A stretch of DNA of 64,000 nucleotides, taken from assembly GCA_036250195.1 (NCBI GenBank), contig JAVHZZ010000005.1:127968098-128032097 (forward strand), in the 5' to 3' direction. The DNA comes from Mixophyes australis (Eukaryota; Chordata; Amphibia; Anura; Limnodynastidae). The notes under the pieces were generated by a model, which worked only from the letters and a program-made list of their open reading frames with translations, ran no database searches and was not told the DNA's origin. Within the stretch, counting starts at the first letter, position 1, and every line of letters starts with the position of its first letter. Both the position numbers and the translations under genes were made by a program. Shown in pieces: positions 32,922 to 42,904 of this stretch.

Positions 32922-33600
32922 TAGAAGATTAGAAAACACGCAGGAAACAAAGCAACCCATAGGGAGGCATTATCTACATGAAACACATAGACCAACTGGA
33001 AACCCTCCAATGCAGAATCAGACAACTGATATACTGCCCCACACAAACTATCATTGATGGCATCATTAACTAACTCCCCTGGCAGAAAAGAAAGGTGCTG
33101 GATAAAACAGAACTTTCAGGAAGCCTTCTTAGGGACCATCCCTACACGGAAGACCATATCCACAAATGGAGGCTCCAATAATGAGCCAGCAATCTGGCCC
33201 AAAAAAAAACTACTTACGGACCTTGGCCACAACCACATCCGGAAAAGCACTGCTAATATCAGCTTCCACACAGACAAGAACCGAACAATCCCAGGACAGC
33301 AGAAGCCAAAACAAGAACCTGCTCGTAATAATTCAGCTTTGTCCCTATCAGGGTATAGATCAAGCCACCAACACAGGCATTCCAAACTGGGGTTTGGGCA
33401 TCCCAAATTGGGGATTCAGTTAGGGATTGGACCTTACTTACTGAAGTGGGCTTGTTGCAGGACTTAGCAGTATGGGCATCACCGCAGCACAGACAGGAGT
33501 GTAAAAAGCTGCACACTGTCCCCTGATACAGCGTGGGTTGTTGAAAGCATAGCACTTTGCACTCTACAGAAGGGGTGTGCCAGACCTCTCCAGTTTCCCA

Positions 33601-34389
33601 GACTTGTGCTGTGATAAACATTCAGCGACCACCCAACCTTCTTGGGAAACCCTAAACCAAAAGAAAAAGGGAAAAATAATGAGGGAAGAAAAAAAATTAA
33701 AGCACAGGAGGAAGGAGAAAAGAAACAAAGCCTCACAAAAAACCACACCAAAGCATAGTAAGGACAGACAGAAACAGACAACTCTATAGATGTGAGTCCT
33801 ACTTATCTCAACTTGATCCAAGGCAAAAATCAAGAGATCAGCAGCCCAACAAAGAAATTTATAACAAGGCATGCTAGGCAACTCCCACAATGTTACACCC
33901 TGGGAGTAAACCAGAAAGCCTGCCATTAACCCATAGTTAATTGCAGGCTTTCTGGTCCCATTTTTAGGACTCCCGGGTCCCAAAAATGCAACCTCCCACA
34001 TCCTGTCCGCTTTATTATTGAAGTGGATGGGGCGGCCTAACTGTGGCATCCTGGCTTCAGCCCCTGCTGTAACAAACTGAAATAGGTAGTTTAGCAAATA
34101 GGCGGGGCCTACAGATGCCATTTGCGTGGCAATGTCCCCAGGACGCAGCCGCAAGATCTCCCCTCCCGGAGATCACGCTGCCAAAGTTGGCAAGTATGCA
34201 TTAACCCCATCAAGGACAGGAGCCTATATCTGATTTGAACACAAATCAGCCTGTTAGCCTGTTAGATTACTTCGGGCTGATGACCATCCCTCAGTTGTAA
34301 ATACCTGTAATCCTTGGTCCAGTACTGCATGGTTAACCACAAGTGTCAACCTTGCTTCTTTGGTGTCAGTCTATATGAACATGTATCTA
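33601..34389. other. Intronic region with old repeat pieces
   Basis: A hairpin with arms ccagaaagcctgc / gcaggctttctgg (33911-33955) and a tail gatctcc...ccggagatcacgctgcca ending in gttggcaagtatg (34150-34196) look like parts of a small DNA transposon. No gene. Confidence 0.35.
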
Positions 34390-34513
34390 CAAAGCCTGTA
34401 TATATTGCTTTGTTTTTCCAGCGTCCACATTCAAATGTGTCTGGTGCCTATTGTTCCAAATTATAAAGTGCTATGGAATATGCAGGTGCTATATAAATTA
34501 ATAATAATAATCA
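34390..34513 (+). mobile_element. LINE/SINE 3' tail fragment
   Basis: aaagtgctatggaatatgca + ggtgctatataaatt followed by aataataataat; the standard L2-type 3' end in + orientation. Directly after it a short stretch reads SLKTHLFLRHDL, similar to the end of L2 ORF2. Confidence 0.5.
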
Positions 34514-36680
34514 CAGTCTTCAAATCTTTAGATGCTCTTTGAAAACCCATCTCTTTTTGAGACATGACCTTATCTGCTCACCCACAGTCCACCCAGAACA
34601 GGAGACTCTCTCTCTGGACAGGTGTTTTTGTAAGCTAATAACAGTATCTCTTTACTGGGTTCACCTGGAATTTCACTTGCACAGGTCCCTTGTAAAATTT
34701 TTCCCTCAAGCTGGACACTCTCAGCAAATCTGGATGTCTTCTGGATCACTAAGTCTCCACCCCTCCTCACTGGCTGGACTCAGACTAGCCTGTCTGCTCA
34801 GACTCCTCAGCAACAGTCAGCCTCTTCTGCACCTGCTCCACTCATTCCCAAGATGGCTGTTCCTCCTTCTCTCTGGGCCAGCTCTTATTTATATCCTCCC
34901 TTCAACCGATTGGTGTTGGCGGTCTCTTCAGGCTGCCTCCACACTCCTCCTCAGCTTCCTCCTCCTCGGATTGCTCACCAAACTCAACACTGACACTTTG
35001 TTGGAATCTATAGGTGGTGCAATTTTGTTGTAGCCCCATGTCTAATACATACTTGTTGACTTTCCCGAAATGTCTGGGAGAATCCCGAGATATTTATTCA
35101 TACCCCTTATGCACAGCAGGACACACACCCTCCAACAGCATGCTTAGGTTTTACTTGAGGAATATCCCTGAATTATTTTTTAACAGTTTGCAACTATGAT
35201 CTAATAACTTTACTTACATATCTTTAAACATGAATACGTTATATAATATATGGATACAGCGCCCAAAAGACTGCAGCAAAACTTTTCTTCTGAAATCACA
35301 GAAATGATTTCAGATATTGGAAAAAGAAAAGAAAAATTCAGCGCTGTCAATTCTCTACATACTTCTAAATACTTATTGTTAGTGAGTATACTTATTCTCT
35401 TGTTATAAAGTAAATATTGTTTTGCACTGTAATTGACAGTGCTGAATTTTTCTTTTATTTATTTTTCCAATTAATAAATGTTAGTATGGTACAGAAAAAT
35501 TTTCATTAACATGCACATTGCCATCTAGTGGTATCAACAAATATTGCAACTTAAAATAAGATGGATTCTCTCTTAATATAGAAAAAAAATACTAAAAGAA
35601 GTGAAAATCACAAATAGAAATAGCAACTTGGATTTACAGCAATATTCTTCATTTAAATGTAAAATAACCTACAAATAATTATTCTTGGGAGACTTGGCTG
35701 ATAATATTTAGGTAAATGAGCTTTTCTCACACTGTGTGAAAGTTGAAAAGAGCAGACTATTATGTGTATTTTCCCTATTTTTGCCTATGTTTCCCTATAT
35801 AATGAACCTTGATAATCTAAAACTCACATTGGTAAACTAAAAAAAATAAGTTTGTATGAAGCTGTTTCTTCAACAAAGGAAATACTAAGCTTATCTTTTT
35901 GAAAACTGTTTTTTTTTTTTCCTTTAATGATCTCCAAACAATAGTGAATTTTCATAGTAAACCTTTTATTATATGCTTCATATACAACTGTGTGTGATAG
36001 TCAACAGAAATTGTGACTGGCAGCATGAATACAAGCATGCTACTATTAATAAAGCATGTTTCTATAGCAAAATACAGCATAAAGATGAAATGTGGACAGT
36101 TGAAGATCTTTTCATCAAAGGAATTATTCCTTGTATTTGAAATGTGTATGAGAATGATTATCCTTTTAACGAATTTACGAAGTATTTAAAAACAATGTTA
36201 CTACTAGATGCACCGACTGCATAGACAAAAAAAGGGTTACATTCTTGTATTTGGGATTGGAATTGAGTGACAGTTATTAGATCACAAAAACCCATTACTT
36301 TAGTTACCGTCTGAGTCATCCTGCTATAATAGTGATGCCATATGAGCAGTTTCTCTGAAAACATATGAAATGAAGTTCATTTCATATGACGTGACTTTAG
36401 TATTAAGCCTAGAATAGGGTGTCTAATATGGATCATCGCCAATTATTGTATGGAGTAAAAAGGAAAAACAAACTTAATAAAAAAAAGGTTAAGTCCTTTC
36501 AATTTTCACTAATTGTTGAACCAATTAGAAGTGCAGTTCTTAATAATCTAAATATGTAAACTGTTGAATTATTGAAGGGAAACATTGTACGCAAATATTT
36601 TGATTTTTTTTTTTTCCATATATTCTAAAAGTATCTAAGATAATTGAATCAGAAGTGAATTTGTGTACCTAAACAACAAA
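34514..36680. other. MOCOS intron, mostly unassigned
   Basis: No gene. The frame at 34539-35033 shows no domain beyond the short L2-like start and is probably LINE 3' UTR. From 35070 onward the sequence is AT-rich and looks unique apart from the inverted repeat at 35319. Confidence 0.4.
35319..35470. mobile_element. Inverted-repeat element (MITE-like)
   Basis: Left arm ggaaaaagaaaagaaaaatt + cagcgctgtcaatt; right arm aattgacagtgctgaatttt + tcttttatttatttttcc is its near complement. The centre is AT-rich. About 150 bp; target duplication not resolved. Confidence 0.5.
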
Positions 36681-36682
36681 AC

Positions 36683-37200
36683 TGTCACACATTTGGGTCA
36701 GGAGGTGGTGGATTCTTAATGGCAACCAACATTAGCAATGGCAGATTAGAGGAGCAGCATTTAACAGTTCTCCTGGTATTCACCAGGAACCCTGAAATGA
36801 AGTTTGGGCTTAGCTTCAGGGAGTTTGCAGGTGGCAGCCCTCTGATCTGCCTCTTGGTGTTACAGATTGGTACTTGCAGGCTGGATGGTAAAGGAGACTG
36901 TGAGGCTTAATGAAATATAAGAGGAGTGGACAAACCTGCTGAGGTCAGTAACATAGAAGAGCACAAGAAAAAAACAGAATGCTGGAGCAAGGACGGAGCT
37001 TTATACACTAGCGCTGCAAAAGTGCAAAGTGCTTTTTAAATACAAGCGCCTGGTTTCAATTTTGGCACGCTGATGATATCAGAAGTGACCTGCCCATAAC
37101 TTCATGAAGGGAATAAAAGTGTGAGATGATAGTGAGAGAGAGACGTACGCCCCATGCCTATACCAGGACAGCAGTACAGCGATGATGCTGCAGGATTAGG
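36683..37200 (-). mobile_element. LTR-like block, third member of the tgtcac family
   Basis: Low end tgtcacacatttggg, then ggtattcaccaggaaccctg, tgggctta and tgcaggtggcagccct, in the same order as in 14011-14925 and 27118-28273. Antisense there is a promoter-like core (complement of gtgctttttaaatacaagcg, 37029). No internal minisatellite and no coding sequence. Confidence 0.4.
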
Positions 37201-37204
37201 TAAG

Positions 37205-38535
37205 TAACAGAAATACGTCTGTTGAACATGAAATACTTGGCAGTTTAAAATGCGGAGCATGTAATATATGTATCTTATGTGTAGAAGATCAAGTATTGTT
37301 ACCACAACTTAACATACTGTACATTATTGTGCTACATGCATAATGGTAGAAAATAGAACTCTTGAAACGTAAAAATTGAAATATCGTTTCTAATGTATGC
37401 ATCCCCATACTAATAAGAAACTTTCGAGAGGCACATGTGGATAAACCTAATGTATAATCTTTTGCAGGTTTAGAACAATTTTCATAACCCCAGAAAGGGT
37501 GGTAATAGACATACAGATACATTGAAAAGTGAGGCAAAAATGATTTCTAAAATATAGTTCCTTTATGGTTAAATAAAAGGAAATCCATTCTTTTTTTTCC
37601 TTTCATGTTTTTTTAGTGTTTTTTTTATCATTGTCTCTATCTTGATGATAAGGGGGAATTCTTTAAAACTAGAAGAACCAGAAAGTGCAGGCAAAATTTC
37701 CTACAAATTCAGGTAAATCAACTTTTTTCTAAAAAACAAGCAAACAACTTTTGATGATACACTAGTTTTTCTTTTATAGACTTAAGACTTAAGGACAATT
37801 TTCTACCTTTTGCTTCATGAAAATTTTATAGAAATCCCCCATAGAGTTAAAGGCATATGAGGGAACACAGCCTTTAAATAATAAATATCACTACCAACTA
37901 CAGAGCAATTCAATAAATGGGTGTTTAGCCCAAAATTTATTTCAGCTTTAAAAAATATGGGCTAATAGTCTTTTAGAGAATTTCTGGTGATGTTTATTAA
38001 TTTTTTAAGGAAGAGGAGGACACCGCTCAATATCCCTGTATACTTTGACAAACCTCAGCACAGTGTTTTGTAAACAGTCGTTGGGGGGGCAGCACTGTAA
38101 AAGTGTAAGCTGTGGATAAATAAAGTGCCCTGAAATATCAAGTGGTGAGTGCCATGTGAGTGATGTAGATAAAGATTATTTTAGAGGAAAAATAAACTCC
38201 TAATGAATACCAATGTCTTCCAAAATTTATTGTGTAATGACAACATAGATGGAATTAGCGAGGGATTTGTGAAAAGACCATATAGGTCTGCACTTGGGTT
38301 GGCAGGGATAACATTCTACTTGTTTTTTCACATTGTTGTTTTTTTATAGTAATCTATAATTTTTTTTATAATATAAACTTTTAGCCATGAGCTCAATTAG
38401 AGATGTATTATCTCTATTAATTTGTTCAACAGAATTTGAATCTCTTGTTGCTTTTATTGAAAGCTATAGTAGTGTGGTAAAACAAGGGTTTGGGGACAGA
38501 GCACAGTTAATAATCTGAAGGGCTGGAGTTAATAG
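37205..38535. other. MOCOS intron, no recognisable feature
   Basis: AT-rich, no exon or repeat recognised. Confidence 0.5.
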
Positions 38536-38539
38536 CACA

Positions 38540-38740
38540 GTGGTTGTAACCACCAACTGTCCCAAGCTAGTGCTGTAACTGATATTAATAACTGTCTGGA
38601 AGCAGAAGATAGCACAGTACCTATAATTACCAACTGCCCCGAGTCAGAAACTAGTGCTGTACCTGCAATTGCCAACTGCCTGCAGGCAGAAATTAGCATG
38701 GTGCCTGTAATCACCAACTTCCCAAATGCAGGAACTATTG
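38540..38740. repeat. 42-bp degenerate minisatellite
   Basis: Four to five units with (c)ctgtaatcaccaactgcc and aactagtgctgt-like parts, step about 42 bp. Confidence 0.7.
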
Positions 38741-39466
38741 GTGGTGTGAAATTTGTCAGCAGTGTTAGGTGGATGTGAAGCCACAAGCGCTTTTAACTTA
38801 AACAGTCCCATAGTGGGCTACCCTGGGCTGGGTCACTGGGCCACCTGCATTTTTTCCCTTTAAAATGTTCCTAATAGGCTGCTGAGTGGAGTCTTGCCCC
38901 CCAGGCTAAAATTTTCCAGCCCGGTCCTTAACCCAATTTGTCCTAACCTTGGCACGACCCAATCCCTGTACAAGATGTTTTTACTAGTATGTATTTTACC
39001 ATTGATTATTCTTTCAACTTCCTTTATTATTATTATTATTATTATTATTAATATTTATTTATAAGGCGCTACAAGGCACCTGCAGCGCCGTACAGAGACA
39101 AACAAAATCACAATACAATGGGAGACAGCACAGTACAGTAAACACAGCAACTCAGTACGCTCAATGCACAGCTAGAGAGGGCGGGGAAGGGGGAAGGAGG
39201 ATCCGAAAATGATGGGGCCCAAGAAGGGGGGCGCGGAAGACAGGGAGACCCCCAGGGGTGAGGAGGGAGCGAAAGTGGACGTGGGGTGGAGGACCTTTGA
39301 GGAGGAGGGCTAAGTAGCTGGAGAGCAGAGTTAGAAGTGGTGGAAACAGGAGGAGAGATGGCCCTGCTCAGAGGAGCGTACAATCTAAGGGGAGGGGTGG
39401 ATAGACAGAGAGACGCAGGGGAGAGAGGGAGAGTAGGGGGACAGAGGCAGAAGATAAGGTAGGAAG

Positions 39467-41116
39467 TTAAGTGGGAGACAGAAAGGCTTTAAGAAAAAGG
39501 TGGGTTTTTAGGGCCCGTTTGAAGCTGGACAGATTAGGGGAAGTTCTGATGGAGGGAGGGAGCTTGTTCCAGTGGAGGGGGGCAGCGCGGGCGAAGTCTT
39601 GGATACGCGCGTGGGAGGAGGTTATAAGGGGGGAAGAGAGGCGACGGTCAGAGGCAGAACGGAGAGGGCGGGATGGAGCATGAATAGAGAGGAGGGTGGA
39701 GATGTAGGGCGCAGTGGAGTTGGCGAGGGCCTTGTAGGTGAGTGTGAGGAGCTTAAAGAGGATTCTGAAGGGGAATGGGAGCCAGTGAAGGGCTAGGTAG
39801 AGGGGGGAGACAAAAGAGAAGCGGCGAGAGAGGAAAATAAGCCTAGCTGCAGCGTTAAGGACGGATCGAAGGGGATCGAGATGAGAGTGGGGGAGGCCAG
39901 TGAGGAGGAGGTTGCAGTAGTCCAGGCGGGAGATGATCAGAGAGTGGATAAGGCATTTGGTGGCATCTTGGGAGAGGAAGGGCCGGATGCGAGCGATGTT
40001 GCGCAGCTGGAAGCGGCAGGATTTAGCAAGAGAGAGGATGTGGGGGCCAAAGGAGAGAGAGGAGTCGAGGATGACACCAAGGCAGCGAAGTTGGGGGACA
40101 GGGGAGATAGAGGTGTTGTCGACAGTGATGGAGAGGTCAGAAGGGGATGGGGTATGAGAGGGAGGAAAAACTATGAGCTCAGTTTTGGCAAGGTTAAGTT
40201 TGAGGAATCGAGAGGACATCCAGGAGGAGATGGCAGAGAGGCAGGCGGACACCCTAGAGAGGAGGGAGGGAGAGAGATCAGGAGAGGAGAGGTATAGTTG
40301 AGTGTCATCAGCGTAAAGGTGGTAGCTGAAGCCGAAGGAGCTGATGAGTTCACCCAGGGAGGAGGTGTATAGAGAGAAGAGTAAGGGTCCCAGAACAGAG
40401 CCCTGAGGGACCCCGACTGGAAGGGTGGATGGGGGGGAGAGAGACCCAGAGGTGGTGACAGAGAAGGAACGGTGAGTAAGGTAAGAGGTGAACCAGGACA
40501 GGACTGGGCCGGAGAGGCCGAAAGACTGGAGGGTGTGAAGGAGGAGGGGGTGGTCAACGGTGTCAAAGGCTGCAGAGAGGTCAAGGAGGATGAGAAGGGA
40601 GAAGTGGCCCCTGGCTTTTGCAGAGAGGAGGTCATTGGTGACTTTAGCCAGGGCAGTTTCAGTGGAGTGGAGGGGGCGGAAACCAGACTGGAGAGGATCA
40701 AGGAGGGAGTATTCAGAAAGGTAGGAGGTGAGACGGCTGCAGACGAGCCTCTCAAGAATTTTGGAGGCAAAAGGGAGAAGAGATATGGGGCGATAGTTCG
40801 AGAGAGAAGTGGGGTCGAGATTAGGTTTCTTAAGAATGGGGGATACGAGAGCTTGTTTGAAGGAGGAGGGGAAGATGCCAGTGGAGAGGGAGAGATTAAA
40901 GAGGTGAGCGAGGTGGGAGCAGGTGGTGGGGGAAAGGGAGCGAAGAAGGTGGGAGGGGATGGGATCCAGGGGGCAGGTAGTGGGGGGGGAGGATAAAATG
41001 AGAGAGTGGACTTCCTCGCCGGTGGTGGGACGGAAGGAGTGGAGGGGAAGGTGGTTGGGGGGGGGAGGACAGAAGAGTGGGAGGGGTGGAAGAGAGAGTG
41101 GAGGAGGAGATTTCAA
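39467..41116 (-). pseudogene. L2 ORF2, reverse transcriptase half
   Basis: Open frame of 549 residues (the in-frame Met at 41116 is not a real start). RT blocks: [17 protein letters not shown] (about 108-124), [15 protein letters not shown] (142-156), [17 protein letters not shown] (177-193, first catalytic Asp), [15 protein letters not shown] (236-250), [10 protein letters not shown] (268-277, catalytic Asp pair). Then the thumb and the L2-type C-terminus ([37 protein letters not shown]). All catalytic residues are intact. It joins the endonuclease half through a frameshift in a run of nine G (+ strand, 41057-41065). Confidence 0.88.
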
Positions 41117-42485
41117 GTCGGATGGCCTCGATTTTAGAGGAGAAGAAGGGGGCGAAATCAGAGGCAGTCAGGGAGGAGCGGGTGGGGGGAGGGGAGGGGG
41201 CCAGGAGAGTGCTGAAGGTGGCAAAGAGGCGGCGGGGGTTAGAGGACTGGGAAGAGATGAGGGATTTAAAGAAAGATTGTTTAGCGAGTGAGAGGGCAGA
41301 GCTGTAGGATGAAAGGATGAATTTAAAGTGTAGGAAGTCAGCCAGGGAGCGGGATTTTCTCCAGTGACGTTCGGCGGAACGGGAGCATTTTTGGAGGAAG
41401 CGGGTAAATTTGGAGTGCCAGAGTTGGGGTTTGGAGCAGCGGGGGTGGACGGAGTGGGCAGGGGCGACCGCGTCCAGAGCAGAGGTGAGGGTGTGATTGT
41501 AGAGGGAGACCGCCTGGTTGGGGCAGGCCTGGGAGGAAAGGGGAGAAAGGAGGGTATCGAGAGAGGAGGACAGAGAGGCAGGGTCAAGAGCATCGAGGTT
41601 GCGTATGGACAGAGTAGGTTTGGGCAGGGGGGGGGGAGCAGGAGAAGAGGAGAGAGAGAAGGAGAGGAGATGGTGGTCGGAAAGAGGAAAGGGAGAGATG
41701 GAGAAGTCGGAGAGATTACATAGGTAGGAGAAGACAAGATCAAGGGAGTGACCAAGGCAGTGGGTAGAGGAGGAGGTCCATTGGGTGAGAACAAGGGAGG
41801 AAGAGAGGGTGAGCAGTTTGCTGGAAGCAGGGTAGGTGGGGTTGTCGATGGGGATATTAAAGTCACCGAGAATGATCGAGGGGAGATCGGAGGAGAGGTA
41901 GTGAGGAAGCCAGCTAGCAAAGTTGTCAAGGAAGAGGGAGGAAGGGCCAGGGGGGCGGTAGATGACAGTGACGCGGAGATGGATGGGGTAGAAGAGGCGG
42001 ATGGAGTGAGCTTCAAAAGAGGAGAAGGAGAGGGAGGGTTCAGGGGGAATGACACGAAAAGTACAGGTGGAGGAGAGGAGGAGGCCAACTCCACCGCCAG
42101 GGCGGGCACCAGGCCTGGCGGAGTGGGTGAAGGAGAGGCCACCATAGGAGAGGGCAGCGGGGGAAGTAGTATCAGAATCGGAGAGCCAGGTTTCAGTAAC
42201 GGCAAGAAGGTTAAAGGAGTTGGATAGAAAGAGGTCGTGGATAGCAGTCAGCTTGTTGCGGACGGATCTGGCATTCCAGAGGGCACAGAAGAAAGGGGGA
42301 GAGGAGAGGGGGGAAATGGGGATGAGGTTAGCAAGATGAGCAGCGCGTGGGGGGTGGCGGGGAGGAACGGGAGAGGTAGGGCGGGGGGAGAGTATGGGTA
42401 TGGAGTGAGAGCGGGGAGGCATAGTAGGGAGAGAGAGTAACAGAACAGTGAGATAGTGGGGACAGTAAAAAACAGGTAAGAACAA
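41060..42485 (-). pseudogene. L2 ORF2, endonuclease half
   Basis: Frame from Met at 42485. APE-type endonuclease landmarks by residue: NARSVRNK (71-78), TETWL (97-101, catalytic Glu), VIYRPPG (174-180), ILGDFN (205-210, catalytic Asp/Asn), TH..GHSLDLV (241-251), LSDHHLLSF (268-276, catalytic Asp-His). The domain looks complete. After the domain the protein continues with a linker containing WRKSRSLADFLHFKF and leaves the frame at the G run. Its job is to nick target DNA for priming. The N-terminal 60 residues are Pro/Leu-rich and the true start is uncertain. Confidence 0.85.
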
Positions 42486-42489
42486 GGGC

Positions 42490-42904
42490 AGGAAGACAAT
42501 GAAAAGGTGGAAGATAATAACGAATTAGGGCGTGGAGGGCATGGAACAACAGTACAGTGAGATAATAAGGACAATGAAGACAGGTAAGAATGATAGCAGA
42601 ACAGTAAGATAATAAGGACAGCGGATAACAGGTAAGAATAAGCAGGGAGACAATAGCAAGATGGAGGACAATAACCAATTAGGGCGTGGAAGGCAAAGAA
42701 TAATAGAAGGAGAGGTAATAAGGTCAATGGAAATAGGCAAGAATAATAACAGGTAAAACTAGTTGCTGGTAAATATAAAATCAGGAAAAACAAGATAAAG
42801 GCATATAAATAGTAGAATAATAACAGGTAAAAAGTAGAAACTTGTAAATGTACAATCAGGAAAAACAAAATAATGGCATATAAAATAATGTTTTATATGC
42901 AGTT
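42490..42904 (-). other. L2 5' region between ORF2 and monomer array
   Basis: Low-complexity sequence with repeated agataataaggacaa, acaggtaagaataa and gcgtggaaggca motifs (period roughly 130 bp, at least two units). It seems to be the element's 5' UTR. No coding motif. Confidence 0.4.

Larger units (their letters stand above)
30480..33600 (-). mobile_element. Ngaro/DIRS-like retrotransposon remnant
   Basis: Read from 33600 down on the - strand: a Cys/His stretch of a DIRS-type Gag (SCLCCGDAHTAKSC, about 33470), then LDLYPDRDKAELL and FFLGQIAGSLLEPPF followed by VPKK (33370-33120), typical of the DIRS RT lead-in. Then SSFLQWFFKAV and VVHYLDNFLMIG (about 32510-32590), where YLDD has become YLDN. 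RNase H-like CDNLAVIQAINK lies near 32080. After two MITE insertions come IIPRNVWRN (about 30700) and RPNGVHL (about 30560), typical of the SGNH-hydrolase-like protein of Ngaro elements. Many stops and frameshifts; no tyrosine recombinase was identified with confidence. Confidence 0.6.
39020..42490 (-). mobile_element. L2-clade LINE, nearly complete ORF2
   Basis: Non-LTR retrotransposon on the - strand. The 3' end is an (ATT/AAT)n tail at 39025-39050 preceded by a 3' UTR. ORF2 runs from about 42485 to 39467 and encodes an apurinic-type endonuclease and a reverse transcriptase, broken by one frameshift near 41057-41065. No separate ORF1 was found between ORF2 and the tandem array that starts at about 42905. 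Sequence close to the truncated copy at 10018-11240 shows that the family was active not long ago. Confidence 0.9.

Noticed and set aside
34539..35033. 164-residue frame on the + strand
   Set aside because: Only the first residues resemble an L2 C-terminus. The rest is Leu/Ser-rich without motif and probably LINE 3' UTR.
36719..36910. 63-residue frame starting MATNISNG
   Set aside because: Lies inside an LTR-like block shared with 14011 and 27118, which is non-coding there.
41168..42205. 345-residue Pro/Leu/Ser-rich frame on the - strand
   Set aside because: It is a shifted frame of the L2 endonuclease region with low-complexity composition. The overlapping frame carries the catalytic motifs.
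39471..42440. Many open frames on the + strand across the L2 element (Gly/Glu/Arg-rich)
   Set aside because: They are the antisense of ORF2. Its codon and base bias keeps the other strand open. No motif, and the - strand reading has full endonuclease and RT blocks.
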